Notes under the pieces: model-generated | What the model saw: only the letters and a program-made list of their open reading frames with translations | Told to the model about the DNA's origin: nothing | Databases searched by the model: none | DNA from: Umbilicaria muhlenbergii | Taxonomy: Eukaryota; Ascomycota; Lecanoromycetes; Umbilicariales; Umbilicariaceae | DNA: 64,000 bases | Reading direction: 5' to 3' | NCBI GenBank assembly: GCA_000611775.1 | Contig: KK106982.1 | Location: forward strand, 1,178,001 to 1,242,000 | Translations under genes and position numbers: made by a program | In this document: piece after piece, positions 25,015-35,975 of the stretch | Position numbering within the stretch: position 1 is the first letter of the stretch | Layout: every line of letters starts with the position of its first letter

Positions 25015-28000
25015 TCAACTGCACCTCAACCCCACCACCTCCCTCTTCAACCTCGAAATCTCCCTCCTCCCCCTCCCCACCTCCTCCTGCGCCTCCCTCA
25101 ACTTCCCCTTCAACTCCTCCACCCCCTGCCCACCCTTGACCCCCCTCAAAATCTTCCCCAACTCGTCGTTGAACCGTTCGTACAAGGCTTCGTTCTCGGC
25201 GTTGGCGTCGCGGTACAACTCGTCCAGTTTCTTGGCCTTTTTCTCGCTGACGACGAGGGAGGAGTCGACGTCTTTTTGGAGCGCGGTGGTGCGGGTGGCG
25301 GACTCGGTGGTGTGGGTGGCGAGTTTGGCTTCGAGGGCGGTGAGACGGGCAGCGAGGGCGCGGGTGGGGTCGGCGCGGGTGGGGGAGCGGGTGGGTGAGG
25401 GTGGGGGGTGGGGAGGGTGTTGTTGTTGTTGTTGGAGACGGAGGGCGGACATTTCGTCGCCGATTTTTTTGAGTTCGGCTTGTAGGCTTGATTCGACTTC
25501 GCCGATGGCTTTTTGCTCGTTTTGGAGGCGTTCGCGCAGCTGGTTGAGGGTTAGAAGGTTAGTTCGGGCCGGGAGGGGGGGTAATGATGTTTACGAACCT
25601 TTTGCGGACTCTGCATTCGCAGTTTCTGTGGCGAGGGCGGAGTCTTCTTCGCTGGCGAGGTGGGAGGTGATGTTATTGACCTTGAATCTCCTTTCAATAA
25701 TGTTGGGATGCCGGATTGCGACTCTGTTCGTTTCTTTGGACTGAGGGTGGTGATTACGACTTCGTCGGCCTTCCGATTGATTGCTCGCTCTGTCAGAGGG
25801 CTGGCCACAGGTATGGACTGTGAGCCAACTTGGCGAGATGGAGATCCAAACCGTTGAGGCGAGTAGCCTCCGACCTTTGCTCCATGGTCTTGCCGGGTTG
25901 GAGAGGGTATCCTTGGAGTTATACCAATCTGACCGTTGGGCTGTTCAGGAGGCTTGGGCTTCCGTAAATCTACTGCTGACCAGGTGGGTGTACCACCAAA
26001 GCCATACAGACCCTTCAAGTCCGAGAGAGAACTCCGCCGCTTTTTCTTCAGCACGTTGGGGGTGCCTATTGGGACGAATTCACCAATGGTACTGAGCGTA
26101 GACGGATTGGTATGGCCACTGCCAGGACGGGCTAGAGTCTCTTCTGGACCGAACGCAATAAGGGTGGTAGGCCGATCTCGCGAGCTTGGTCGGACTGGCG
26201 AAAATCCTCGGGCATCCGTGTCCGTGGATTTTGATCGAAGGAGAGATGCCTTTGACAGACTTGGGGGTTGGGATTCTCCATCGGCGGTAGTCTTCGTGGT
26301 CTTGCTCAGAGTGCGCCACACGGAGCCGACCTTGGATTCGGACTCTAATTTGCTATTCTCACGGCTCGGAGTACCAAATCCGAATTTCTTTCGCAGAGAG
26401 GAAGCATTGGAGCTTAGAGAACCAGTGTTGATCGACCGAGCCCGCTTCAGCGAGTTGGTAGTCGAATCAGACGTAGCGCCAGCCGAGTTAGCAGGAGTAG
26501 AGTCTATAAACATGTTAGTGGGTGCAGACCTATTCCACGATGTGAGATTACCATCAAAGAGCCTGTCAAAGTCGTCCACTAGACGATCAAGTAGTGTAAT
26601 GTACTCGTGAGGATTGCCTTCCAAAACAAGGGCTTCGGCAAAGGTTGCCATCAAAGCGCCACGATCGCCGTCATTTCCGGACGCATCGAGGAGACTTATG
26701 CCGCTGTTAGCCACGTATCTAGACGCAAAAATGCGAGCACACATACTCGGATAACAGCTTTACTAAAGCCGTGAAGGCCCGCCTGTTCTGTGGGCTCATG
26801 TCCGCAAGAAGAGTCCTGAAATATTCCTGGAAGTCGGTGGATTTTACGGTGTCTGATCAATCAACTTGTCAGCAGTGCATGATAGTCCTACCTCTGACTA
26901 GCTCACCTGATCTTGATTGTATATCCCTCAGGGTCGGAGCTGCGAGTATCGAACCCATGCTCGCCGTCCAAGCGTTGTTCAGAAACTTCTCAAAGGCAAC
27001 GAAGAGAACGTCGACAGAAACCTCTGCTGCCGCCTGAATTTTCGAAGGGTCTTCCACTGGGCTGAAGTTAGCAAATACTCCGAAACCCAATGACAGCGAG
27101 ATTGACATACGTAAAATATTGTACAACTCATTCACCAGACGTTCATCTGCGCCTGCTCGGCTTCGTAACACCCTTCCAACAACGTTTCCGCTTCTTGAGC
27201 GCAAAGCGACAATGTAGGTGGTAAAAGTATCTTCCAAAGAGCGCAAAGGGTCCTTCTGCGCCGGGCTATCACCGGTTGCTACCAAAGTGACTTTGCTATC
27301 GTTTTGAACCTTATATGTATTGCCTTTGCTCGCATTTCTCGCGGGAACTGAGCTTGGCGGTGGTATGGAAGGAATAGTCTTCATGACCGGTAAGGCTGTT
27401 CGCTGTTTAGGGAGACTGTTTAGGTCTCTTGTCGAGCTTCCACCAAGAAGACTCGAGATCATCTTGACGGGCGACACGGGACGAAAGGTACGATAATGGG
27501 GTTCTTCAATTTCCACCCTGAGCGGAAGGGCCTGAAGGATTTTCTGATGACAGGAAATAAAAGCGCTTGTCAACAATGGGTTCTTGATCTGGTTTTGGAG
27601 GCGAAGTAGATCTCCCACTGCTTTGATATCAGCCATAATCAATATTGTGAACGTTTATAAACTCACGTCTCTTGGCGAAAACAGCCAAAAAGTTCTGGTC
27701 GGTAAGGTTGTCCATAGATCCTTCGTCATTAAAGCCCGTATAGTCCAATTGGTAACGCCCAGGTCCGAGCAATGTGATGCAGGCTGTTATGTCAATGTTT
27801 CGAGTATTAGGAGAAGCGGGTCTGGTATCTGTTGCCTCCTTAACGATTACACGCACTCGACCGAGAGCCCTCGTGGCGTCTTCAGTTCCCTCGCTATCGC
27901 CATCAAATATTGCCGCAAGTATACCAAGATCACCAGCAGGAGAGTCAATACTATGTAACGCCCATTTGTGGCTCTCACGTAGATTCTCAGAGAACCGTCC

Positions 28001-29911
28001 TTCGATTCTAGCCCGGGAAACTTCTTCGCTCCAACGTGCAGCCTTACCGTGGTATGTACCAAGAAGCAAATATGCTTTGATAAAAGGGAAGCCGTGCCCT
28101 AGGCAGGTACGCCGCGACGCAGAAGAGCTGATTTGTTCAGTGCACGTCATCCAGGCCAAGCGGCCTCCCTGAGATTCTGCGAAACGGAGGACTCGGAGAT
28201 CAAAGCAGCTCGAAAAGGAGAGACCTTGTGGTTGATCTTGTTTCGCATCGCCGCTTGCAGGACCTGGGCGGTCAACTTCAGCAAGGACACCTCTAGCAGA
28301 TATGGTATTCCCTTCATTTTTGCGCACCACGACCATGCAATTAGCGAACAATAGTAACATGCTCGCTTGTCCTTGACCGGCGGTGGAGGAGATGGTGTAC
28401 GGAGGGCTCAGTTCGGCAACATCTACAGCTGTGATGAGGCGTCCGCGTAGTGAGAGAGTCGAAGGCCAACCCGAGATCAGTTTGCTCAAGCGACTTGTGA
28501 TTTTTGAGTTATCTGCCGTGCTCTCGTGATCGAGCGAGCAGATGTCTGCTATCATGTCTCGGGCTTTGAGGAGGTTAGCCACAGCTGGATGTGTGGCAGG
28601 CAAGAGGTTGGCCATGTTATCTATGAAAAGACTGTAACGTGGCAGACGTTGCACAGGTTCAATAAGCATGGATCGAAGACGTTGCTCTCCAATCTCATGT
28701 ATTTGTCGAGAGAACCTTGAAGCACCGTCTCTGAGGAACTCGTGGAGAATCCTAGAGAACTCAGAGCTCGATCGCATGTAGTCCTGGTATGGCCCTGTAA
28801 ACTTCGGAAGCCATTCGACCAGAACCTTCGCAAACACTGTTGCACCAATAGAGTCTGGCTTCCGACTCTCCCCAGCTGTGTATTCGCGCAAGACTCCCAC
28901 ATCCGTACTGGTTTGAATGTCCCGTATTGCCTCATTCTCGGTTTCGTCCAGTGATGTGCGAATAGCCGCGAGAAAAGCAGTATTGATGTCAAGTATCTGT
29001 GTCAAAGAACTGGGAAACAGGCGGTTCATAGCCCTCTCGCTCGTACTTATAGTGGTATACACCTTTTTTTCCATCTTTGGGCGGAATGCCACTGCGACAC
29101 TGTTGACCAGATCATACAATTTACCCACGTAGCGTTCCTCCGTATCAAGTAGCTCGCACATCTCACGACGTAGAGACTCTTTCTGGCCCTTGAGGAGAGA
29201 TTTGTTTCTGCTGAGTGACGTTGGCCTCGAAGGCGCCCTCCGTATCTTCGAGGTTGGTAAGAAAGTAGGAGATCCAAATAACTTGACCAGAGGCGCATAA
29301 GCACCGAAACGCCTCAGGGACGAGTGATCGTCGTCATACAAAAGCTGATTCTCCGATCCGGTGTGGGGAGGATCCCGAATTGTTGAGTTCGGAGGAAGCA
29401 CGACATCTAGGTCAACCCATGAGGTTGAGGTGTCTGACAGCGCAGTGGTGATACTGGCGATGACCTCGGCGCAATTCTCGACCTTGACCATCCTAGAGGC
29501 CAAATCTCCCGCATGCATCTCATCGCACATTGCTGGCGCGCCATCGGACCGTTCGAAGCCAGCCAGTTCCACCAATGAGCTCTTTACCACCTTTGGCAAC
29601 TCCGCAAAGTATTTGAGCAGACTGACTGCCAGGCCCCGACATACTTCATCTCCTTGCTTCTCACTTGGAAGGTGATTAACCGCAGCGTAGAGCGGTGAGT
29701 TCGGTGATATCGTCAGGCGCGGATATGATTGGAACCCAGCGAGGGTGTATATGTGGGCTTGGATACGTGAGCTATTGAGCGTTGAGTTCGTAGTGGTGGA
29801 TGGGCCATGAAAGATCAAGACCGGCAGATTTCCCAGTAGCTTGTCAGTCGTGTAATAGAGAGTTAGGATATCCGGTGACAGCGCTGGGGGCGCTGTAGAT
29901 ATCACGACCAT
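25015..29911 (-). CDS. large Dbl-homology RhoGEF with GAP-like and coiled-coil C-terminal regions
   Basis: Probable guanine nucleotide exchange factor for a Rho-family GTPase. Exons are 27667..29911, 27111..27620, 26907..27056, 26747..26852, 25599..26703 and 25015..25539 (1,546 aa). The DH domain spans about residues 248-455: it opens with LLDTEERYVGKLYDLV and has the signature LIEPVQRLPRY at 417-427. A PH-like segment probably follows (LFANCMVVVRKNE). The middle exons encode a helical region (LEDTFTTYIVALRSRSG, then ADMSPQNRRAFTALVKLL) resembling a RhoGAP fold, but I see no certain arginine finger. The next part is Ser/Pro-rich, with repeated SPxK motifs, and the last exon is coiled coil. 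The 54-bp intron 27057..27110 is in frame and could be retained. The exon 2 acceptor has a 3-bp alternative (27620 or 27617). Confidence 0.85.
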
Positions 29912-30489
29912 TGTTGCGTCACATTGAGGGTTTCAATTGAGGATGGGACAGGATCTTGATGATCAGAAGACTGGGCGTGTTCATATCTTGACCACAACGT
30001 AGCTGCAATCGACAGGGGGATGCTGATGCTGATGCGCAGGATGTGTTGTGTGGCTTGATTGCACGATCAAGGACGCGTCTTCAATGACAACAACTCTTGA
30101 GGTGCTCCTTCAGATGAATGAAAACGCCGCGGATTTTCAATGGCAATGAGCAGGCCACTGGGTCTCTTCGCAGGCCCCAACAGCGGCCATATTGCTTCCA
30201 AAGCTTCTACTGCCACTCGTCATTGCGTGAAACCAAAATAGCATACTTCTAGAAGTCTGAGCTTCTTTCTCCAAGAAACGCGTCTCAGACTCGCGCTAGT
30301 TTCACCTTCAGATATTCGCTAAACGCGTTCCTGCAGCAACCAACGTCATTTCTTAACACTAAGTACCTCGATATCCTTGCTAACGTATTGAATCTCAACA
30401 TCTCTCAGCGACATACACACCTACATACTCACAACTGACAACAACCTCCCCCTTCCAACTCTCCTCAATCTCCTCCACCAGCACCAACC
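29912..30489. promoter_or_regulatory. divergent intergenic region RhoGEF / DNA polymerase delta subunit 4
   Basis: About 580 bp between divergent start codons, carrying both promoters. The segment just before 30490 is pyrimidine-rich (CT/CA-rich), common upstream of fungal start codons. No repeat or RNA gene was seen. Confidence 0.5.
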
Positions 30490-31290
30490 ATGCCACCCAC
30501 CCGCCGCAAAACCTCCAACCCCACCACCCGCGCCCAACAAACCCTCTCCTTCAACTCCCGCTCCGCCAAAGTAACCAAACCCTCCATCCCCGCCTCCTCC
30601 AAGAAACTCGACAAACCCCAAACTGCTCAGCTCCTGACAAAAGCTACCGAGACCGAAGATGCTGCTCCATCACCAGCGCTATCGGAGGAGGTGGACGCGC
30701 AGATAGAAGAGGAGCCCACAACAGCGGAATCGGCAATCAGGCAGCAAGCGAAGGAGGTAAAAGAGGTCAAGAAAAGTGGCGAGGAAGAGAGGGCGGCGAA
30801 GGTGTCGGAGGCGCAGATAAAGCGGTATTGGAAGGGCAAGGAGGAGGAGAGGAAGGCGCCTCGAGGTAGGTTTTGCAGCCATGAGTTCGACTGCGCTTCC
30901 ACAGGGATCGCGGGGCTTGAGTAGGATCTGGTTATTGAGCAATGGGGTTACTAATCAGTGCACGGGGGGGGAGACAGTCCATCAACAAGCCCTCTCCCTG
31001 AACGAGAAAATCCTCCGCCACTTCGACTTATCAAGCCAATACGGCGTAAGCTCCCCCTTCCCTCCACCCACCACCAACACCTCCCTCACCAAACAACCCA
31101 ACCACTAACCCGACCCCAGCCCTGCATCGGCATCGCGCGAATGAAGCGATGGAAGCGCGCGCATAACCTAGGTTTACAACCGCCGATCGAAGTGCTAGCG
31201 GTACTACTGAAAGAAGAGGACAAGAACAATATTCGCGCTGAGAGGGCGCATGTGGATGAGTTGATGAGTTCGCGGTTTATTATCAACTAG
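30490..31290 (+). CDS. cdm1: DNA polymerase delta subunit 4 (POLD4/Cdm1)
   Basis: Small accessory subunit that stabilises replicative DNA polymerase delta. Exons are 30490..30865, 30978..31045 and 31120..31290 (204 aa). The N-terminus is basic and opens with a PCNA-interaction-like element (RAQQTLSFN, a QxxLxF variant), then an acidic/Lys-rich linker. The conserved C-terminus is split over the three exons: IKRYWKGKEEE, EKILRHFDLSSQYGPCIGIA and RMKRWKRAHNLGLQPPIEVL. The splice sites were set by continuity of this block (phase 1, then phase 0). S. cerevisiae lacks this subunit, while S. pombe and Pezizomycotina have it, which agrees with the taxonomic reading. Confidence 0.92.
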
Positions 31291-32481
31291 CGACGATAGA
31301 GCAGAATATCTTGCGCGCTTTGACAGGGCTGGTTTGTGTATATGGTAGGGGGTTCGGATTGGTGCGTGGGTGGTTAGAGGAGGCGTTTAGGGCTAAGGTA
31401 GCGAAATTGGCTCTTTTGTTCAATGTGGTATCAGACAACTTGTATAGATGATCACATGTTTCTGAAGTGTCAGTGCCTAATTACGCGACTCATGACAGTA
31501 GAGGGTCCCGCCGCCGTCAATTCGCCGTCGTCAATTCGCCGTCGTCAATTCGCCGTCGTCAATTCGCCGTCGTCAATTCGCCGTCGTCAATTCGCCGTCG
31601 TCAATTCGCCGTGGTACGACGCTCACCGCCAGGCCAATCCTCGGAATCCGACCGCCCTATCCCATCTCCTTTGCTCCGCCAACCTTTCACTTCTCCATCG
31701 GCGCAATCCTATCCCATCCTCCCACAGGAACCCAACCATCACACACCACCACAAGCCAGACAAACAAAACCAATCCACCACCGACTCCAAAAGAACATAT
31801 TACCACCGCCAGTAACGTGATCCCCAAAAGCCCCCGATCAACCTACCAACACACCCCTCTCCACAGCAATCCTATCTAAAGCCCCCCCAGGGCTCCGCCC
31901 GATAGGCCCTGCAATATCCCACCCCCTGCCCCCACTGCCGACTTTCCGTCAAAGGACGCTCATGCGGTACGACCACCTCGCCGGCAAAGCCGGTTGGTTG
32001 TCCTCCCCGCGCATCAAGACCTGCATTCTCAAATAACAATCCGAAAATGTCCATGCATTATCTTCGGCTGCATGCATAGAAGGAACCTCGCATCTATCCG
32101 ACGGGAGCTATCGTACGTACAGCTCTCGGACAACTCTCTAGGTACGTAGTACTGTGCATGATACAGGAGAATATCTGCAACGAATATCACTGCATGCCTC
32201 ATGCAAGTCGCGAATCGATATTGAACCGCTTTCCTGTACTGATGGATACAGGTTTTTCTAGACACTCGGCTCGCGCGCAGAACGCAAAGACTACTTGCTT
32301 GCTTGCAGACCCACAGCTACTGACCGGAATCCATAATGACGATCTGAACTACCCTAAGGCATCATAGCAATGCAGATAAGCTGCACCATCTATCCAGACA
32401 CCATAAGCTACGTCTGCAAAAACTCCCCACCGCAGGTCCGCAGCAAAAACACGGCACCATCGACCCCAGCACGTTCCCCCC
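31291..32481. other. 1.2-kb convergent intergenic region with a minisatellite
   Basis: The region lies between the POLD4 stop and the acl1 stop. It contains the 14-bp tandem array listed separately. The remainder has open frames of up to 130 codons produced partly by that array, with no recognisable protein. No RNA gene was seen. Confidence 0.5.
31515..31612. repeat. minisatellite, 7 perfect copies of a 14-bp unit
   Basis: Seven uninterrupted, identical copies of CGTCAATTCGCCGT fill 98 bp. The unit length is not a multiple of three, so the array cycles through all frames and creates artefact ORFs. Perfect identity suggests recent expansion and likely length variation between strains. Confidence 0.97.
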
Positions 32482-34684
32482 TTACAAGCTAACCTCCACT
32501 CTGCCCTCATTACCCGGCGCGCCTTGCGCAAGCGTGGGGAGGAGGTAAGTGATGTCATCCCACGGATGTCTGTACAGACCCGTCCGCAACCTCTTCTGAT
32601 CCAGGTAATGCGCAATGAGACCGATACTCCGACCGAGCACGAAGAGACCGTTGAGGACACCCATGCTGAGGTAGTCCTCGGCCTCCTCGGGGCTGAAGGC
32701 GCCGCAGTTGCGGAGGAGGTCGACAAAGCAGACGGCGACGCAGCCGTCGACGTTGAGGATGAGGTTGTCCTTTTTAGACGTCGTCACCGTCTCGACGGCG
32801 ATGGCGTAGTCGAGCATTTTGCAGCTGGGGAAGCGCTTCTTGACGAACTCTTTGACGAGCTCGACGCGGAGGTCGGGGTTGGCACGTGACTTGACCTTGT
32901 GGCCGATGCCGGGGACTTGGAAGGATCAGCAGGATTCATAGTTTGAGGAGTAATATGACGTACTCAGCTTGTTCTCTTTGCGCATAATGTCCACGAAATC
33001 ACGGGGGCTGAGGCCCTTGTCGAAAGCCTTGGTGAACTCCTCGGCAGCTCCATCAAGAGCACCGCCGAACCTCGAACCAATGGTGAGGAGACCAGATACC
33101 AAGGCGCTAATAAGGTCCTTGCCTGCTCTGGTGGTAATGATGGTGTTCATGGCACCGGATACAGCGGGACCGTGATCGGCGGTGAGCATAAGCACCATCT
33201 CCAAGAATCGGCTGGCATAATCCGGAAGTCGGCGACGGAACCACAGAAGCGACATGACACCACCGATGCCGATTTCCTCTTTGAAGACATCAGAGATAGG
33301 CATGCCGGCGTACAGGAGCTCTTGGCCACGGTCGTCGGAAATAGTAGAAATGAAAGCAGCTGGTTTACGGATGAGACCGAGTTCTTGAGCCCAGGAGTAA
33401 TCGATGGGGATCTTCGGTGGGACTGGTTCCGGTTGGGGCTTGATGGTCCCTTCCTTGACCATCTTCTGGTAGACCTCGCTGAGAAGCTTCGGCATCTCTT
33501 CGAATGTATCCGGAACGTAGATACCAGCTTCCCTCATTGTCTTGTTCTTCATTGCAGCAGTTTCGAGCTGAGAGTTCGCGAATGAACCAGCGTGGCCGAA
33601 TTGAACCTCGGTCTTGAACATGCTGGCGCAGGTACCGATGGCCCAAGCAACCACAGGCTTCGTGATCGTACCGTTCTTGACAGCTTCAACTACCCGGTAC
33701 TCCTCGACACCACCAACCTCACCAAGTAGAAGAAGTAGCTTGCACTCAGGGTCGGCTTGGTATCGCAGCATGTGGTCAATGAATGTAGTTCCGGGGTATC
33801 GATCGCCTCCGATTGCGACACCTTCGTAGACACCATCGGTGGTCTCGGAAATGATGTTATTCAACTCATTCGACATACCACCTGATTTCGAAACGTAGCC
33901 CACTGAACCCTTGCGGTAGAGCTTGGACGCTACGATATTGTCCATCATACCACCAGTGTTACCAATCTTGAACGCACCGGGCTTGATACCTCCGACAGTA
34001 GCGGGACCAATGATTGTGATGCCCTTCTTCTTCGCAACGTGGAGAATCTCGCGCGCACGTCGCTCCGGAACACCCTCGGCGATAATGGCAATTGACTTGA
34101 TCTGAGGGAACTCCATCAGCTCCATCGTTGAGCTGTAGACACTGCGCGACGATGCGAAGTTGACGATTGTATCCACGTCATCGTGCTTTGCCATTGCCTT
34201 TGGCACATCCTGGTACACTGGCAGTAGAGTCTCGCTAGTTCCCCAGTACCTGTTTGAAGCAATTGTTAGATGAGCCCGCTGGGACAAGTAGAACGCATTC
34301 AAGTCCGGAGACTCACATCTTACTAACGAATTGGCCACCGAAGGTGTAGATAATGCCCGCGACTGATGGAGTTGATCGCTTGCAGATGAAGTCGAAGTCG
34401 AGCATGCCTTGCACGGCTCGGGGTTGTAGACCGCTGAAGCACAGAGTCAGTCTTCGTCCCACCATAAATCCCAGGGTTGGAGTTCCTCACTATACAAAGC
34501 ATCGTGTCTTGTTGTGGAAGAGCATGTGTTCACCGCGAGGGCTCAGTGGGCGACTGGGAGCAGCGAAACGACGGATGTTGTCGTTCGCAGAGGGGCCGCC
34601 GCTTGAGCTGGAGCCATTGGTCTCCTTGGGAACTGAAGCCGTCGAGACTGGCGTGCCATTGGTGAGAGGAGCAGCGGAAGGCAT
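32482..34684 (-). CDS. ACL1: ATP-citrate lyase subunit 1 (citryl-CoA lyase/ligase subunit)
   Basis: With Acl2 it forms cytosolic ATP-citrate lyase (citrate + CoA + ATP to acetyl-CoA + oxaloacetate), the main acetyl-CoA source for lipids and acetylation. Exons are 34491..34684, 34317..34433, 32964..34249 and 32482..32915 (676 aa, near the Sordaria protein). The N-terminal Ser/Gly-rich region leads to [20 protein letters not shown] and [16 protein letters not shown]. The phospho-histidine loop reads [13 protein letters not shown], as in the succinyl-CoA synthetase alpha family. The C-terminal citrate-synthase-like half includes [13 protein letters not shown] and [19 protein letters not shown]. 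The start (34684) lies just after an upstream in-frame leader; the homologous Sordaria start fits this ATG. Confidence 0.97.
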
Positions 34685-35975
34685 GACTGTAAGAGGCCGA
34701 CGGTGATGAGAACCTGGTTTTGAGAGTAGTGTCAGTCCTTCGCTCTTCCAGCTTCTCTTCACACCCGATTGCGCATCATTTGCAAGGTTGCAAGAGATGG
34801 GATGTTTCAATGTGACCGGGTTCTCGCGGTTCACGGAGCTGTTCCAAGCTTACCGGACAAGTATTACGAGACCCTTTGTGTGACGCAAAGGAAACCTGAG
34901 CGTTTCCCTTTCAACAGGAGAATTGGAAATGATGGACAGGTAAAGAGGTGAGTTTGACAGCGGCAGACTTGGTTGTGGGTGACCTTCGGTTCAATGTTGT
35001 TGAAGCGGAGGGCGGTGCGCTGAAGAAACTGATGTTGAGCTTCGCTGTTCCCTCCGAGCTTTCGGTGAGATTGGGCCCCTGCCAGATTTTTGGTGCGAGG
35101 GAGCTGGTTCCGTAGTGCCAAAGTGCCAACGGTTGAGCGTCGGTGCTCGGTAATAATAGTAGCCACTCTCGCCAACTAAGCGGAAAGACTGTTCGAATGG
35201 GCGGGAAAGGCTACTGTATGATCATCAATATTGATGCCAGGTATCCGCAGCTATTACCTTAGTCGACGGTACTCGGATGTACCTGAAGACCTCTGCCAGC
35301 CGGTGCAAAGTGTAAAGAGCTTAGACAGGTATAAAAATGGAGCAGAAACGGAGTGCAAAGGATTCCAGATCGGTGGCCGATTTGCGTGCCAGTAAGCCCT
35401 TTGCGCTGTGGCAGTCTGCACTCCTTGCACTGCATGCTGTGTGCATCCTCGTCGGTGTCCGTATTAGCACCCTCACAGAGGCGCTAGCAGGGTGTCGGCA
35501 GGGGTGTCGGCAGGGGTGTTACGGTTAGAGGCTCGCGTATTCAGCCCGTTGAACCCAACCCGAGCTTACTCCGTGCCTAGTGCGAATCAGCACCGACAGC
35601 TCCCAAAGCATCGTCGAAAATCATTCCGCCGGATTATTTCGTGTCCAACCCCCAACCCAGCCATCATTGCACTGTTGACTGTTGACACTGGACACTGGAC
35701 ACTGGACACTGGACACTTGACCACTCAATCAGCCTCTGTTCGCGAAGAAAGGCACAGGGAAGATTCTGTGCACCAACAATTCTCTCTGCGCCTTCTGCTT
35801 GTGAAGACTGCATCGGCCGTCTCAAGCTCTCCGAGCCTCCAATCCACCAGCTCCGTGACCAGCCGCAACACTGTAAGCATCGTCGGATTTTTTCTTGATA
35901 AATGCGTAGCGACGAATTGACAACTGACATTATCGCAGTAATCTTAGCTTCTCCACCTCTTCGTCCCATTTCAAA
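34685..35975. promoter_or_regulatory. shared divergent promoter region of acl1 and acl2
   Basis: This 1.29-kb spacer separates the start codons of the two ATP-citrate lyase subunits, allowing joint regulation, as for the divergent aclA/aclB pair of Aspergillus. On the acl2 side a probable 5'-UTR intron runs 35873..35938 (GTAAGC donor, AACTGAC branch, GCAG acceptor). Short tandem repeats occur: a 12-bp GGTGTCGGCAGG unit near 35491..35520, and five copies of GACACTG (the last ending in T) at 35684..35718. No separate gene is supported. Confidence 0.7.

Noticed and set aside
25136-26610. Plus-strand frames of about 200 codons
   Set aside because: They are antisense to RhoGEF coding exons and have no independent start context or splice signals.
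31423-31820. 130- and 117-codon plus-strand frames
   Set aside because: The repetitive first part is produced by the 14-bp minisatellite read in successive frames.
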